Shown: in pieces, positions 23,101 through 33,730 of the stretch
Layout: the number at the start of each line of letters is the position of its first letter
How positions within the stretch are numbered: the first letter of the stretch is position 1
Assembly: GCF_018687715.1 (NCBI RefSeq)
Contig: NC_056758.1
Location: 23,405,001-23,469,000 of the forward strand
Direction: 5' to 3'
DNA from: Carya illinoinensis
Lineage: Eukaryota > Streptophyta > Magnoliopsida > Fagales > Juglandaceae
Length of the DNA stretch: 64,000 nucleotides
Translations under genes and position numbers: made by a program
Notes under the pieces: generated by a model
What the model was told of the DNA's origin: nothing
The model's input: only the letters and a program-made list of their open reading frames with translations
Database searches by the model: none

Positions 23101-25036
23101 TTGGGGGGCTACTCAAGAGAATGCTTTTGCCACCATTAAAGAAAGGTTGTGCTCTGCACCTGTGCTAGCATTACCTGATTTTAACAAAGCTTTTGAGATT
23201 GAATGTGATGCCTCAGGTATAGGGATTGGAGCTGTTTTGATGCAGGATAGGCGGCCCATAGCTTTCTTCAGTGAAAAGTTAAGTGGGGCCTCACTCAAGT
23301 ACCCTACTTATGACAAAGAGCTTTATGCTCTTATTCGTGCATTGGAGACTTGGCAACACTACCTATGGCCTAGGGAATTTGTGATCCACACCGATCATGA
23401 ATCATTAAAGCATCTCAAGGGTCAAGGTAAGTTGAATAAAAGGCATGCTCGTTGGATGGAATACATTGAGACATTTCCATATGTCATCTGTTACAAGCAA
23501 GGTAAGGAGAACATTGTTGCTGATGCTTTATCTCGAAGGTATGTACTTCTTACTTCTATGAGTGCTAAGAGGCTTGGGTTTGAATACGTAAAAGACCTAT
23601 ATGCCGATGACGCTGACTTCTCTAATGTGTACGTGGCATGTGATAAGGTGGCATTTGGTAAGTTTTACAAGCATGAGGGTTACTTGTTTAAAGAAAACAA
23701 ACTTTGTGTGCCAGGTTGTTCCATGCGTGAATTACTAGTGCGTGAGGCACATGGTGGTGGATTAATGGGACACTTTGGTGTCAAGAAGACTTTGGATATT
23801 TTGCATGAACATTTCTTTTGGCCTAAGATGAAGAGAGATGTCACTCGCATTTGTGGCAGGTGCATTACATGTAGGAAGGCCAAATCTAAAGTGTTGCCAC
23901 ATGGGTTGTATACACCCTTACCCGTTCCTAGTGAACCATGGGTCGACATATCTATGGACTTTGTTTTGGGGCTACCTAGGACCAAAAGGGGTAGAGATTC
24001 TATTTTTGTGGTTGTGGATAGATTTAGTAAAATGGCACATTTCATTCCATGCCATAAAACAGATGATGCCACAAACATAGCTGACTTGTTTTTCAGGGAG
24101 ATAGTGCGACTCCATGGTGTTCCCAGGAGTATTGTTTCTGATAGGGATGTTAAATTCCTTAGCTACTTTTGGAAGGTGTTGTGGGGGAAATTGGGTACCA
24201 AGCTCTTATTTTCCACTACTTGTCATCCGCAGACTGATGGTCAAACTGAAGTAGTTAATAGGACCTTAACTCAGCTTTTACGCACTGTTGTTCATAAGAA
24301 TTTAAAAACTTGGGAGGATTGTTTGCCATTCATAGAGTTTGCATATAATAGGACCATGCATACTACTACTTCATATTCTCCTTTTGCAATTGTTTATGGA
24401 TTCAATCCGCTTACCCCTTTAGATTTGATGCCTTTACCGGTTGATGGCAGGAGTAGCTTGGATGGACAAAAGAAGGCGGAGTTGGTGAAATCACTCCATG
24501 AGAGGGTGCGGCTTCAAATTGCGCAAAAGAATGAAAGAGTTGCTTCCCAAGCTAATAAAGGGCGAAGGCGTGTCATCTTTGAACCTGGAGATTGGGTTTG
24601 GGTTCACATGCGCAAAGAAAGATTCCCAGCTCATCGGAGGACTAAGTTGCATCCTCGAGGAGATGGACCTTTCCAAATCCTTGAGAAAATTAATGACAAT
24701 GCCTATAAAGTGGATCTCCCAGGTGAGTATAATGTGTCTGCTACTTTCAATGTTTCTGATCTTTCTCCTTTTGACGTAGGTGAAGATTCGAGGTCGAATC
24801 CTTTTGAGAAGAGGGGGAATGATGGGAACCAAGGCAGGCCTACTCTTAAAGATCCTTTGCAAGTTCCAGATGGGCCAATTACAAGATCGAGAGCCAAGAA
24901 GATCAAGGAAGCAATGCAAGGATTAGTACAAACCACTTGGGAAGAAGCTAGCAAGAGCCCAACACTCAAGATGGGCTTGAAAGAAGAAAAACCAGCTTTG
25001 ATCCACTTGATCCAAGCTGTGGAAGACTTGACTTAG
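20159..25036 (+). CDS. Element D gag-pol polyprotein, CRM-type chromovirus, intact
   Basis: A 1625-residue single frame. Gag core is about residues 118-260, the CCHC knuckle [14 protein letters not shown] is at 340-353, and the protease D is at 437 in DGGS. Five charged 10-residue repeats ([10 protein letters not shown] type) span 558-607. RT is about 745-930 with YFDD at 868-871. RNase H has D1017 in ECDASG. Integrase zinc finger starts at H1198 and includes CGRCITC. The catalytic triad is D1267, D1328, E1364 (D,D35E spacing), followed by a GPF module near 1500-1526 and NVSDLSPFD. The last 71-72 residues, including [15 protein letters not shown], are encoded in the 3' LTR, where CRM elements can carry a C-terminal targeting region. 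The start ATG at 20159 opens [11 protein letters not shown]; no earlier in-frame coding was recognised. All key residues are present, so activity is plausible. Confidence 0.95.
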   Translation: MSHRSGSSPKGIADNSFVLQAMQQQFERMNMLLGQMEDRMNQQQAEIRNLQGGRHRRRCEPRVENAYENEGDDEDEEDLTSEIGLGRHRGVRRERGFEGNLGGRDGVDRDLGSIKMTIPSFQGRTDPEVYLEWEKKIDLVFDCHNYSEEKKVKLAVIEFTDYAIIWWDQLVTTRRRNHERPIETWGELKALMRRRFVPSHYYRDLYQKLQNLTQGSRSVEDYHKEMEVAMIRANVEEDREATMARFLSGLNRDIANVVELQHYVEIEDMVHMAMKVERQLKRKGTARYTSVPSTTWKSKWDRNDPTEAKRKIEPPKGKDEGPSSKAKVESQPSRNRDIKCFKCLGSGHIASQCPNRRVMIMRDNGEVMTESEDDRDGVPELVDASDDEGVIYAVSESLVARRALNTHIKVDDAEQQRENIFHTRCHVNSKVCSMIIDGGSCTNVASTTLVEKLNLPTLKHSRPYKLQWLNDCGEVRVDRQVLVPFSIGRYQDEVLCDVVPMHAGHILLGRPWQYDRRVTHDGFKNMYSFVKEGKTIKLAPLTPSQVYEDQLKLKSEVAQKRKSENASDQKRKSENESDQKRMSEKEIEQKRKSDSENEHNKKSEKESRDVAESREKRVEPREKKERESAERKGKTKVSFYARESEVKRAFFADRPMIFLVYKESYLTLDDTHQSLPSLAISLLQEFDDVFPEEMPNELPPIRGIEHQIDFVPGAAIPNRPAYRSNPEETKELQRQVEDLMSKGYVRESMSPCAVPVLLVPKKDGTWRMCVDCRAVNNITVKYRHPIPRLDDMLDELHGSCIFSKIDLKSGYHQIRMKEGDEWKTAFKTKYGLYEWLVMPFGLTNAPSTFMRLMNHVLRAFIGKFVVVYFDDILVYSKDLNEHIEHLRYVFDVLRCEKLYANFKKCTFCMERVVFLGYVVSTKGIEVDEEKVKAIKEWPTPKSITEVRSFHGLASFYRRFVKDFSTIAAPLTEVIKKNVGFHWGATQENAFATIKERLCSAPVLALPDFNKAFEIECDASGIGIGAVLMQDRRPIAFFSEKLSGASLKYPTYDKELYALIRALETWQHYLWPREFVIHTDHESLKHLKGQGKLNKRHARWMEYIETFPYVICYKQGKENIVADALSRRYVLLTSMSAKRLGFEYVKDLYADDADFSNVYVACDKVAFGKFYKHEGYLFKENKLCVPGCSMRELLVREAHGGGLMGHFGVKKTLDILHEHFFWPKMKRDVTRICGRCITCRKAKSKVLPHGLYTPLPVPSEPWVDISMDFVLGLPRTKRGRDSIFVVVDRFSKMAHFIPCHKTDDATNIADLFFREIVRLHGVPRSIVSDRDVKFLSYFWKVLWGKLGTKLLFSTTCHPQTDGQTEVVNRTLTQLLRTVVHKNLKTWEDCLPFIEFAYNRTMHTTTSYSPFAIVYGFNPLTPLDLMPLPVDGRSSLDGQKKAELVKSLHERVRLQIAQKNERVASQANKGRRRVIFEPGDWVWVHMRKERFPAHRRTKLHPRGDGPFQILEKINDNAYKVDLPGEYNVSATFNVSDLSPFDVGEDSRSNPFEKRGNDGNQGRPTLKDPLQVPDGPITRSRAKKIKEAMQGLVQTTWEEASKSPTLKMGLKEEKPALIHLIQAVEDLT
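21830..21979 (+). repeat. 30-bp repeats coding for charged decapeptides in D
   Basis: Five imperfect units [40 protein letters not shown] and [10 protein letters not shown] lie between protease and RT. They form a lysine/glutamate-rich linker, probably disordered or coiled coil. Confidence 0.85.
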
Positions 25037-25602
25037 AAATATGGCCTTTAGATATTAAGGCTTTCAATTTGTTTAAAGGATTTTTATTATTAGTTTTGAA
25101 TAAGTGGGCTAGAGGATGCTTAACCCACATATGTCTTACTTATTTGAACTAGGGTTTAGAAGTACTGTAGCATGAAACTGTTCACGCTACAGTACACGCG
25201 GCTACTGTTCACCAAAGGGCATTTTTGAGAGAAAGGGTCTCAAATTTTAGTCTAGGGTTTTATCATGTTTTGGGGAGGGTATTTAAAGGATGTAATCAGC
25301 CATTTCAAGGCAGACATTATTTTATTTCGAATTTTAATTGTGAGTGAGTTTTCTCCTCTTGTTCTTAATTGAACTCTTGAACTTATCAAAGGTAAATCAC
25401 AACCTTTGTGGCGTTCCTCCTCGTAATTTGGGTTCTTGAGACGGGATTTCAACGGGTCTAGATTTTGATATAATCTAGGTTCTTGAAACGAGTTCTCAAC
25501 GGGTCTAAATTCTCCATCCATAGACTTGAGTTTGGCGTTCTTGGGTTTGTTTTTCCAATATTGTTGTTGGGTCTCAAAGCGAGTCGATTGGGGTTCACAT
25601 CA
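24820..25602 (+). repeat. 3' LTR of element D
   Basis: 783 bp, no difference from the 5' LTR on reading. Preceded by the purine tract gagaagaggggga (PPT). The gag-pol stop codon TAG (25034-25036) lies 215-217 bp inside this LTR. Ends CACATCA, then TSD GCAGC. Confidence 0.96.
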
Positions 25603-25607
25603 GCAGC

Positions 25608-28064
25608 CGTGTTCTCGAAGATTGATTTGAGGTCGAGATACTACCAGCTGAGGATCAGAGACAAGGATGTGCCTAAAACTGCTTTCAGGTCGAGGTATGG
25701 GCATTATGAATTTAAGGTGATGCCGTTTGGGTTAGCTAATGCCCCTGCTGCTTTCATGGATTTGAAGAACATGTGTATCATCTTCGTCTGGTACTTGGGA
25801 AATTGAGAGAACACCAGCTATATGCCAAGCTTAGCAAGTGTGAATTCTGGCTGGAGGAAGTCAGATTTCTTGGGCATGTGATTTCCCGAGATGGAGTGGT
25901 TGTTGATCCTAGTAAGGTGGAAGCCATTTTGTCATGGCCGCGTCCGACTACAGTGCTCGAGATCCGGAGTTTCTTAGGGCTTGCTGGTTATTACCGAAGA
26001 TTTGTGGAGGGATTTGCTCGCCTATCCGGACCTCTCACAGCTTTGACTCGGAAGAATGCAGAATTTGTTTGGTCAGATAAGTGTAAGAGAAGCTTCCAAG
26101 AATTAAAGAACAGGTTGACAACGGCACCAGTGTTAGCGCTTCCAGAACCGCATAAGCCATTCGTAGTCTTCAGTGATGTGTCTAAGTTTGGTTTGGGTTG
26201 TGTCCTTATGCAGGAAGGACGGGTTGTTGCCTATGCATCTTGTCAGCTAAAGGACCATGAGAAGAATTATCCGACGCACGATTTGGAATTGGCTATGATT
26301 GTTTTTGCACTCAAGATCTGGCGGCACTTTTTGTATGGGGAAGCATGCGAGGTATACACTGATCACAAGAGTGTGAAGCATTTGTTTTCCCAGAAAAATC
26401 TGAACATGAGGCAGAGGCGATGGCTAGAGCTAATCAGTGACTACTAGTGTAAGATCAAGTACCATCCGGGGAAGGCCAATATAGTTGCTGATGCTTTGAG
26501 CCGAAAATCGCACTTGGAAGATGAAGCCGAGCCATCGGAATTGAATTCATTGCTTTGTGGGATGAGAAGGCTCCTTATGGAGAGTTCGCAGCAAGAAGAG
26601 ATTTTATCTTCAGTTCTTGATATTTAGGTAACTGATTTTGAAGAATTGAAGACTCTTCAAAGGAAGGATCCAAAGCTGCTGAATATCAGAAAAAGAGTCA
26701 GAAAATCTCGAGGGCCGTTGCATTATAGCATGGATAAAGATGGGAAACTTCGGTTCCGAGATCGCAGAGTGGTCCCCAAGGATTCGGAATTCAAGGAGCG
26801 AATCATGGTAGAAGCTCATGCGGCCCCTTATTCAGTTCATCCCGACAGTACAAAGATGTACCGGGACTTGAAGAAAAATTATTGGTGGGATGGAATGAAG
26901 AGGGATATTGCCTTATATGTTGATAAATGTCACACATGCCGTCAAGTGAAGGCCGAGCATCAAAGACCCGCTGGTATGCTCCAACCCCTCCCTATTCCTG
27001 AGTGGAAATGGGATGACATCACGATGGACTTTGTAGTAGGTTTGCCGAGAACGCCTAGTGGGAAAAATTCTGTTTGGGTGATTGTTGACCTGTTAACGAA
27101 AAGTGCTCATCTCTTGCCTGTTAATAACACCGACTCCTTGGGTAAGTTGACCCGCTTGTATGTTAAGGAGATAGTGTGTCTGCACAGTATACCAAAGAGT
27201 ATAGTGTCGGATCGAGACCCAAGGTTCATGTCGCAGTTCTGGAAGAGTTTGCAGGCAGCTTTGGGTACTAAGTTGAAGTTCAGTACTGCTTACCACCCAC
27301 AGACAGACGGCCAATCGGAGCGCACCATTCAGACCCATGAAGACATGTTGCGAGCATGTGTCATGGAATTTCAAGGGAGTTGGGAAAACCATTTGCTGCT
27401 CATCGAGTTTGCATATAATAACAGCTTCCATGTGACCATTCAGATGGCTCCCTATGAAGCTCTTTACGGAAGGAAGTGTAGATCGCCTTTGTGTTGGGAT
27501 GAAGTCGGGGAGAGTAAGATTATTGGACCCGAAATAATTCAAGAGATGCAAAGCCAAGTCTGGATCATCAGAGATAAAATGGCAGCAACTCAGAGTCGCC
27601 AGAAAAGCTACGCTGATACCAGGAGGAGAGAGTTGTCTTTTGAAGTTGGTGATTGGGTTTATCTCAAAGACTCTCCCATGAGAGGTGTTAAGCGTTTTGG
27701 TAAGAAGAGGAAACTGGATCTGAGGTATGTCGACCCTTTCCAGATTCTGGAGAAGGTAGGGTTCGTCGCCTATAGAGTTGCTTTACCAGAGTATTTTGGG
27801 GATATTCATGATGTCTTCCACGTATCGTCCTTGAAGAAGAGCTTTGGACAGCAAGAGCCACGCTTCGTTGACCCAGAGGATATTCAGTTGCAACCGGATC
27901 TCACTTATGAGGTTGTTTCGTCGCAGATCATAGATTGGAAGGAGCAACAGTTGAGGTCTAAGACGATACCTTTGGTTAAGGTGGCGTGGGGAGATCCGTT
28001 AGCTCAAGACTTCTCTTGGGAGCGAGTAGCGGGCATGAGGGAGCAGTACCCACACTTGTTTGAG
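25608..28064 (+). pseudogene. Element C RT, RNase H, integrase and chromodomain
   Basis: Continues C after [17 protein letters not shown], then [14 protein letters not shown]. The segment that should hold the YxDD catalytic box is missing, with a frameshift, and the frame resumes at [20 protein letters not shown] (about 25776). RNase H follows ([28 protein letters not shown]). Integrase has the H-H-C-C finger (CHTCRQVK) and triad D (TMDFVVGLP), D (VSDRDPRF) and E (DGQSERTIQ). The C-terminal chromodomain reads IPLVKVAWGDPLAQDFSWE and ends YPHLFE, typical of Tekay/Del. Stops at 26445 and 26626 sit where CAG is expected. The 473-codon integrase frame (26646-28067) is otherwise open. Confidence 0.9.
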
Positions 28065-28173
28065 TAATGAAGGTACGTATCTTAATCTAGGTCACAGTTG
28101 GTTTATGTGATTTTATGTGGCTTGCTTTAAGTTGGTAGTTGATCTTGCAAATTTCAAGGACGAAATTTGTTTT

Positions 28174-28187
28174 TAAGGGGGGGAGGA
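28174..28187 (+). promoter_or_regulatory. PPT of element C
   Basis: A purine run aaggggggggagga directly before the 3' LTR, where second-strand synthesis is primed. Confidence 0.85.
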
Positions 28188-30269
28188 TGTGATGACCCGC
28201 TTTTGCGTGTATTTTCACTGAAGGGTTGTTTTTAATTTAATTAAATCTTGGTTTATTTATTTTAAATTATTGCATTTTAAAATTAGTTTTTATTTGTTGG
28301 ATGTTGTGTTTTATTTAATTAGTCGTTTTACGGTTTTTAATCTCGTTTTCGACGGATTTGTTTTGCCTTTCGGAGTGAGGATTGGACCTCATTTATTTCC
28401 TACATCTTTTCTTTTCCCTTTTTCCTTTTTCTCTTTTCTTTCCTTTTTCTTTTTCCTTTTTCTTTTTTCTTCTTCTTTTTCCTTTTCTCTCTCCCGTGCG
28501 TCGACCCTCTCTCTCTCTCTCCTCTCCCACGCTCGATTCAGCCCCAGCCCCGACCCACCGCCGTCTGGCCACCGTGGTCGACACCACCCCCGCCGGTCGA
28601 ACCCCCTCCTGCCGGCGCACCACCCCACCGAACCCCAGCCCCATCCGGCCAGCCGTTTGGCAGGAAAATGCCCAAAAAGCCCCACGATTTTTGCCCCGAT
28701 CCGCCGCTGTCGCTCCACCTCCGGCCACCACCTCTTCACCACTTCATCACCGGTTCCTTGCCGTCCTAACCCACCCATTTCCGGCCTCTAATAGCCACCG
28801 GAACAGCTCCCACGAGCTAGCTTTCCATTTTGGGAAATCCGGCCATCAACCACCGTTTTCGCCTCCACCCACGGCCAAACTTCACTTCCACTAGCTTCAT
28901 AATCATCCTTAGACCATCTCCTATCAATCCCAAGCCTTGGTTTGTCCCCGTTCAAAAGTGGGTATTTTACAACCCACGGCCACAGTGAATTTTTCACTGT
29001 TATGTAGCTTTCCTTCCGCCGTTTGCAACGCGGCGTGTTTTCTAAAAATACCGTATAGTGCTATAAGTATTTTCCAAACCCTACTTTCAGATTTAAATAT
29101 ATTTTGCTCATTCAATAATTAATTGTTGTTGGTTGATTGATTCCGGACTGAGTCCGAGGAGTTCGGGGGTCGGATGGATTGAGGACGGAGTGCTTGGTTT
29201 TGCTCGTTTGGGTTGCTTGATTATTTTTGCTATGTGGCGTGAGTTGCATATTGGGTTCATGTGCATATTGTTTTTAATCGGAAAAATCTCGTTTTATTGG
29301 CGTAAATGGTTTTTGGGTGCGTGTGTCTCACGAGCCCAAGCCAGGATGGGTTATTATCTCGGTGGAGCTCCTCTGGTCACTCAGGAGTGGATAAAACTGA
29401 GTGACATCCCCTGGGTTGTTGCAGGGCGACGACCGGAACACACGATACGGTAACGCTGTCATGTCAACTCCGTGGTCCCTAGAGTGGCGGGGACTAGAGG
29501 ATGGCCTGGCTAGGTACGCGCGGGGCGCGAGTCTGGGCATCACTCGTTTAGGTGTCACATGCGTGGTCGTTACCTGCGGTGTGGCACAGAGCCAGGGTGT
29601 GCGGATGATCCCTAGGGGAGATCATGGTGCATGCATAACCGGATTTGTTTTTACGGTTTTCGGATGTGGGCCAAAAATGATCATGCTTGGTTTCTGCGGT
29701 TTTTGATCCATTTTCTGGGAAAATGGTGGTTTGGGCCATTATCTGGGATAATGGCGAGGCTTGGTTTTAAAGATATGTTTTTGTGGGCCAAATGGGTTTT
29801 TGGCGTGCGTGGTAAAAATGTGGTTTTGCGGGTCATGTGCATTGGCTTTTCTTGCATCCATGTTGTTTGAGTTTTATATGTTTTTATCTAGTAGTGTTTG
29901 GAGTTTACTTACCTGCGGCACCATTTTTGGTACCGTAGATTTTGGTGCAGAGATCGAGGATGAGGAGGAGGAGGCTGAGCCCGAGGATGCGGCTCCGCCG
30001 GGTTGCTGATGTTATGTCTTGTATTTGGTTTAAAAATTATATTTGTGTCTTGTAATATTTATCTATGTATGTTTTGAATAGGTTTGTATTATTAAACAAG
30101 AAAAATTCTGGTACTTAGTTATTGACTTGCTTTTCGCTGCGTATTTCTTGTGCACATTCGTCGCTTTTTTACACACTTGGCACACGTCGATAGGGTGATG
30201 ACCTGTGATGTCATCATCCGGACGTCTCGATTTCCCCGTGTTCGTGCGTGGGGATTTGGGGGCGTCACA
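28188..30269 (+). repeat. 3' LTR of element C
   Basis: 2082 bp, TGTGATGACCCGCTT to GGGGGCGTCACA, followed by the TSD GGTAT. It has a short CT run of about 7 repeats and small indels relative to the 5' LTR. Confidence 0.93.
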
Positions 30270-30427
30270 GGTATTTATGTCAAACTTTTTTACTTGCAAT
30301 TTTTTAGTAGTTTGTTGGAATGATGATTGCTGAAATTGATAGTTTAGATAATGATTGCAAATCTAGTAGTTTAAGGAAGTTATATGTATTTTCCCTATAA
30401 TAGTAATACAAGAGAAAAATGGCTTAC

Positions 30428-30439
30428 CTGAACATCACT
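30428..30439 (-). pseudogene. VPS34: 3' end of a VPS34-like exon, cut off by element G
   Basis: On the - strand the last 12 nt of the exon read AGTGATGTTCAG, then the splice donor GTAAGCC (30421-30427). They encode the final SDVQ, with S split by the target site. The remaining 136 nt of the exon lie beyond element G at 47783-47918. The AGTGA part is the target site duplicated by G. Confidence 0.85.
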
Positions 30440-32664
30440 TGTGATAACCCGTTTTTACGTGCGTTTTCACTGAAGGAGTGTTTTTAATTTAATTAATATA
30501 TTAGTTTATTTATTTTAAATTAATGTATTTTAATTGGTTTTTAATTTATTTGGTGTTGTGTATAATTTATTTTAATCGTTTTACGGTTTTAAAATCGTTT
30601 TCGGCAGATCTGTTTTTGATTTCCAGAGTGAGGATTGGACCTCATTTCTTTTCTTTTCTCTTTTTCTTTTTCCCTTTTTCCTTTTCTTTTTCTTCGTGTC
30701 TTTCTTTTCTTTCTTTTTCTTCTTCTTTCTTCCCCGTTTCCTCTCCCCCGCGCGCTACCCCTTCTTTTTCCCCTTACCGTCGCTACCACTTCTGCCGCCC
30801 ATTGTGCCGCCGTCTGGCTGTGTTGTACACCACCCCCACCATTCTCTTCCCCTCCCACCAGAGTTCATCCCCACCAATTTTCAGAGCCATCGGACCAGCC
30901 GTTAGCCGCCACGAGCCCCTGGAAGTCACGGCACCTGCCTGTTTTTCTTCCCTGTCGCCGGTTGCTTTCGTAGCCCAGAACCACCGCTCGCCGGCAGTGT
31001 GGCCTACACCACCCACCCAGTTTTCTTCCCCTCTCACCGATGAACATCCCCACCAAGTTTCACCTCCATCCAAGCCACCGTTAGCCACCACGAGCTCCTC
31101 CAAGCCATACGATTTTTCACCGATTTCGGCATCGTCGCACCACCTTCGGCCACCATCTCTTCACAGCTTCTTCCCCTACCTCTTGCCAATCTAAACCACC
31201 CATTTCTGACCTCGATCCGTTGCCGGAGCAGCTCCCACGAACTCAACTCCGTTTAGTCCCGTTTTGGCCTTCGACCGCCATTTCCACCACCACCCATTGC
31301 CAAAACTTGCTTCCTTTAGCTTCATAAATATCTCAAGACATTTCCCTATAAATTTCATGCATTGGTTTGTTCCCGTTCGAAAGTGGGTAATTTATTACCC
31401 ACGGCAACAGTGTAAATTACATTGTTACGTTGTTTTTCCTCCGCCGTTTGCAACGCCTCGAGCTTTCAAAAAATACCATATAGCGCTATAAGTATTTTCC
31501 AAACTCTACTTTTAGATTTAAATGTATTTTACTCTGACAATAAATATTTGTTGTTGGTTGGTTGATTCCGGACTGAGTCCAAGGAGCTCGGGGGTCGGAT
31601 GGATGGAGAACGGAGTTGCTTGATTTATTGATTTATGGTTGGTTGATTGTTTTGTGCATTGAAATCGCATTTACATGGTGCATGCACGTGCGTTTTATTT
31701 AATTTGAGAAAATCATATTTTATTGGCGTAAGTGGATTTTCGGGTGCGTGTGTCTCACGACCCCAAGCCGGGATGGGTTATTATCCAGGTGGAGCTCCTT
31801 TGTTCACTCGGGAGCATAATATACTAAGTGACATCCCCTGAGTTGTCACTGGGCGACGACGGGAGCGGAGGCTAGGGGATGCTTGGCTACGAATACGCCG
31901 GGTGCGGAACCAGGCATTACTCTATGCACCGACTCCGTGGCCCTTCGCTTGTGAGGGCTAGAGGATGCTTGGCTACGAACGCGCAGGGCATGGAACTGGG
32001 CATCGCTCGTTTAGGTGTCACACGTATGGTTGTTACCTGCGATGTGGCACAGGAGCCAGGGTGTGCGGATGACCCCTAGGGGAGGTCATGGTGCATACGA
32101 ATTAATTGGTTAATGGTTTGAGTTTGATATGGGCCAAATGTGACTTTTGGCGTGATATTTGGAAATGTTATGTTTTTGGGCCAAATGGGACTTTTGGCGT
32201 GTGTGGAAAAATATGATTTTATGGGTTTTGAGCATCGGCATCCTTTCATGCATATTGTTTGAGTTTATATGTTTTTATCTGGTGGTGTTTGGGTTTTACT
32301 TACCTGCTGCACCATTCTTGGTACCGTAGATTTTGGTGCAGAGTTCGAGGAAGAGGAGGAGGCCGAACCCGAGGATGCGGCTCCGCCAGGGTGCTGAAGT
32401 TAAAGTTTAAGCTTTGTTGTTTGGTTTAAAAACAATATTTGTGTTTAGTAATATTTTATTATGTATGTTTTGAACAGATTTGTATTAAATTAAGAAAAAT
32501 TCTAGTACTTAGTTATTAACTTTACTTTTCGCTGCGTGTTTCTCATGCACATTTGTTGCTTACACACACATTTGGCACTCGTCGATAGGGTGGTGACCCG
32601 TGTTGTCACCATCCGGACGTCTCGATTTTCCCGTGTCCGTACGTGGGGATTTGGGGGCGTCACA
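30440..32664 (+). repeat. 5' LTR of element G
   Basis: 2225 bp, TGTGATAACCCGTTTTTACG to GGGGGCGTCACA. Contains a T/C-rich tract (about 30640-30740) whose Phe/Ser-rich frames are not genes. Confidence 0.92.
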
Positions 32665-32666
32665 GG

Positions 32667-32678
32667 TGGTATCAGAGC
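32667..32678 (+). promoter_or_regulatory. PBS of element G (initiator tRNA-Met)
   Basis: TGGTATCAGAGC two bases after the 5' LTR. Confidence 0.9.
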
Positions 32679-33244
32679 AGTCCGGCTCTGGGTAAAACCA
32701 CATGTCCCGTAGGTAGTACCAGAATGTTCTTAAGGTTGTGTTTTGAAATTTATTTTAAGTAAAGTTATTTTTTGACATGTTTTATATGTTTGAATTTATT
32801 TGAGCTAGTTTGCTTGTGTTTATTTTTTTAGTTATGTTATTGCATGCTGGTTTCTTTTTGTTTTCTTGTTATGTGGTTTCGGTTTTGGTTTTATGTTGTT
32901 GGTTTTAATCGTTTTTCTTAGAGGGGGTCAAGGGTTGTGTTGTGGCAGGAAGGCGGTATAATCGAGGATACTATTATTGGGTATGAACATTTAGTGTAGT
33001 AGATTTGAATTCTTAGCGATGTGGTTTGCTTGTATGATGTTGAGGGTTGAAGGGAATGTCGTGGTTTAAGCAATCTTTGTAAGGTGGGAACTCACGTAGC
33101 AATGAGGAGAGGAATTAGCTTTAAGTCGCTTAAGATGATTAAGGTCAAGGTTTTGTAGAATTTATGTAGCGAGGTTATAGGATAGGAGAGTGTAGGTTCA
33201 GCGAACTTTAAGGACATGTTTAGGGGAATTTTATTTAAGGTTTG
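32679..33244 (+). other. Element G 5' internal non-coding region
   Basis: Non-coding leader that is collinear with the right end of H (57470-58037, inverted). It ends at AAGGTTTG (33237-33244), the repeat at which G lacks 223 bp present in H. Confidence 0.7.
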
Positions 33245-33730
33245 CAATCAGATATATGCAAAATGGTAGTTTGCCACAGGATTACAACTTTTTAGGAATT
33301 GGTTGACTTAGCCACTCTTGCAGAGCGAGAGGTTAATTTGAGTATGGGCTCCCCTCCAGGACAAAAGAGGCAGAGTTTTACTGGTGAAGGAAGTAGATCA
33401 AGTTCGCCTCAAAAGTTTGTTCAGCGGATCGGGACTTGACCACAAGCAGCCTCGGGAGTGCGTGTGGGAGGACGAGTGCCAGTTTGTGGAAGATGTAATA
33501 GAGATTACGGAGGCGAGTGTCGTTTGGGTAGTAACCAATGTTTTGAATGCGGTCAGACGGGGCATTTTGCTCGTGAGTGCCCTAGTCGAGTTTAAGAAAG
33601 CCGTGGAGCTCGTCGCAGTGGTAGAACTAACCAGAGGCAATTAGCTCGGGCTCGAATGTACGCAGTGACTCTTGGTACTGTTGGAGGCGAGGTTACGGAG
33701 ACTCAGAATGCTAGAGTCATGGCATGATCT
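33245..33730 (+). pseudogene. Element G gag remnant with zinc knuckle
   Basis: Reads QELVDLATLAEREVNLSMG in decayed form, then a Ser/Gly-rich stretch. Next come VPVCGRCNRD, then the CCHC knuckle CFECGQTGHFARECP and a basic tail (SRGARRSGRTNQRQLARA). Stops lie at the first codons and at 33435 (TGA). It corresponds to the zinc-knuckle end of gag in element C (17180-17560). Most of the gag core present in H is absent here. Confidence 0.8.

Larger units (their letters stand above)
18562..25602 (+). mobile_element. Element D: intact CRM-type Ty3/gypsy chromovirus
   Basis: 7041 bp with LTRs of 783 bp at 18562-19344 and 24820-25602. The LTRs read identically base by base at a constant offset of 6258. 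Ends TGATGGG...CACATCA match the TGATG...CATCA termini typical of the CRM clade. TSD GCAGC lies at 18557-18561 and 25603-25607. A PBS, purine-rich leader, one uninterrupted gag-pol frame and a PPT are all present, so the copy looks recent and potentially autonomous. It entered the RT region of element C, and C resumes with [16 protein letters not shown]. Confidence 0.96.
1835..30269 (+). mobile_element. Element C: Tekay/Del-type Ty3/gypsy chromovirus, interrupted
   Basis: A full-length LTR retrotransposon with LTRs at 1835-4023 and 28188-30269, both TGTGATGACCC...CACA. It is flanked by GGTAT at 1830-1834 and 30270-30274. A PBS matching the 3' end of initiator tRNA-Met lies two bases after the 5' LTR, and a G-rich PPT lies just before the 3' LTR. 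Gag, protease, RT, RNase H, integrase and a chromodomain follow in gypsy order. Elements A (in gag) and D (in RT) split it, so about 9.3 kb of its own sequence spans 28.4 kb. Many stops, frameshifts and a deleted RT active site make it defective. Confidence 0.93.
1469..30398. mobile_element. MITE K with long degenerate inverted repeats, interrupted by C and a smaller MITE
   Basis: The left arm (1469-about 1600) and the reverse complement of the right arm (30275-30398) align over about 120 bp. They share starts AGAAAAATACACAC and AGGGAAAATACATA, and inner pieces such as TATCAATT, GCAATCA and ACTA followed by an A-run. Flanks ATAGAAGTAA (1459-1468) and ATAATAGTAA (30399-30408) resemble a 9-10 bp target duplication with two changes, as for Mutator-type elements. 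Without element C and the inner MITE, K would be about 283 bp. It lies in what would be an intron of the VPS34 remnant. The TIR similarity is seen; the superfamily is inferred. Confidence 0.55.
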
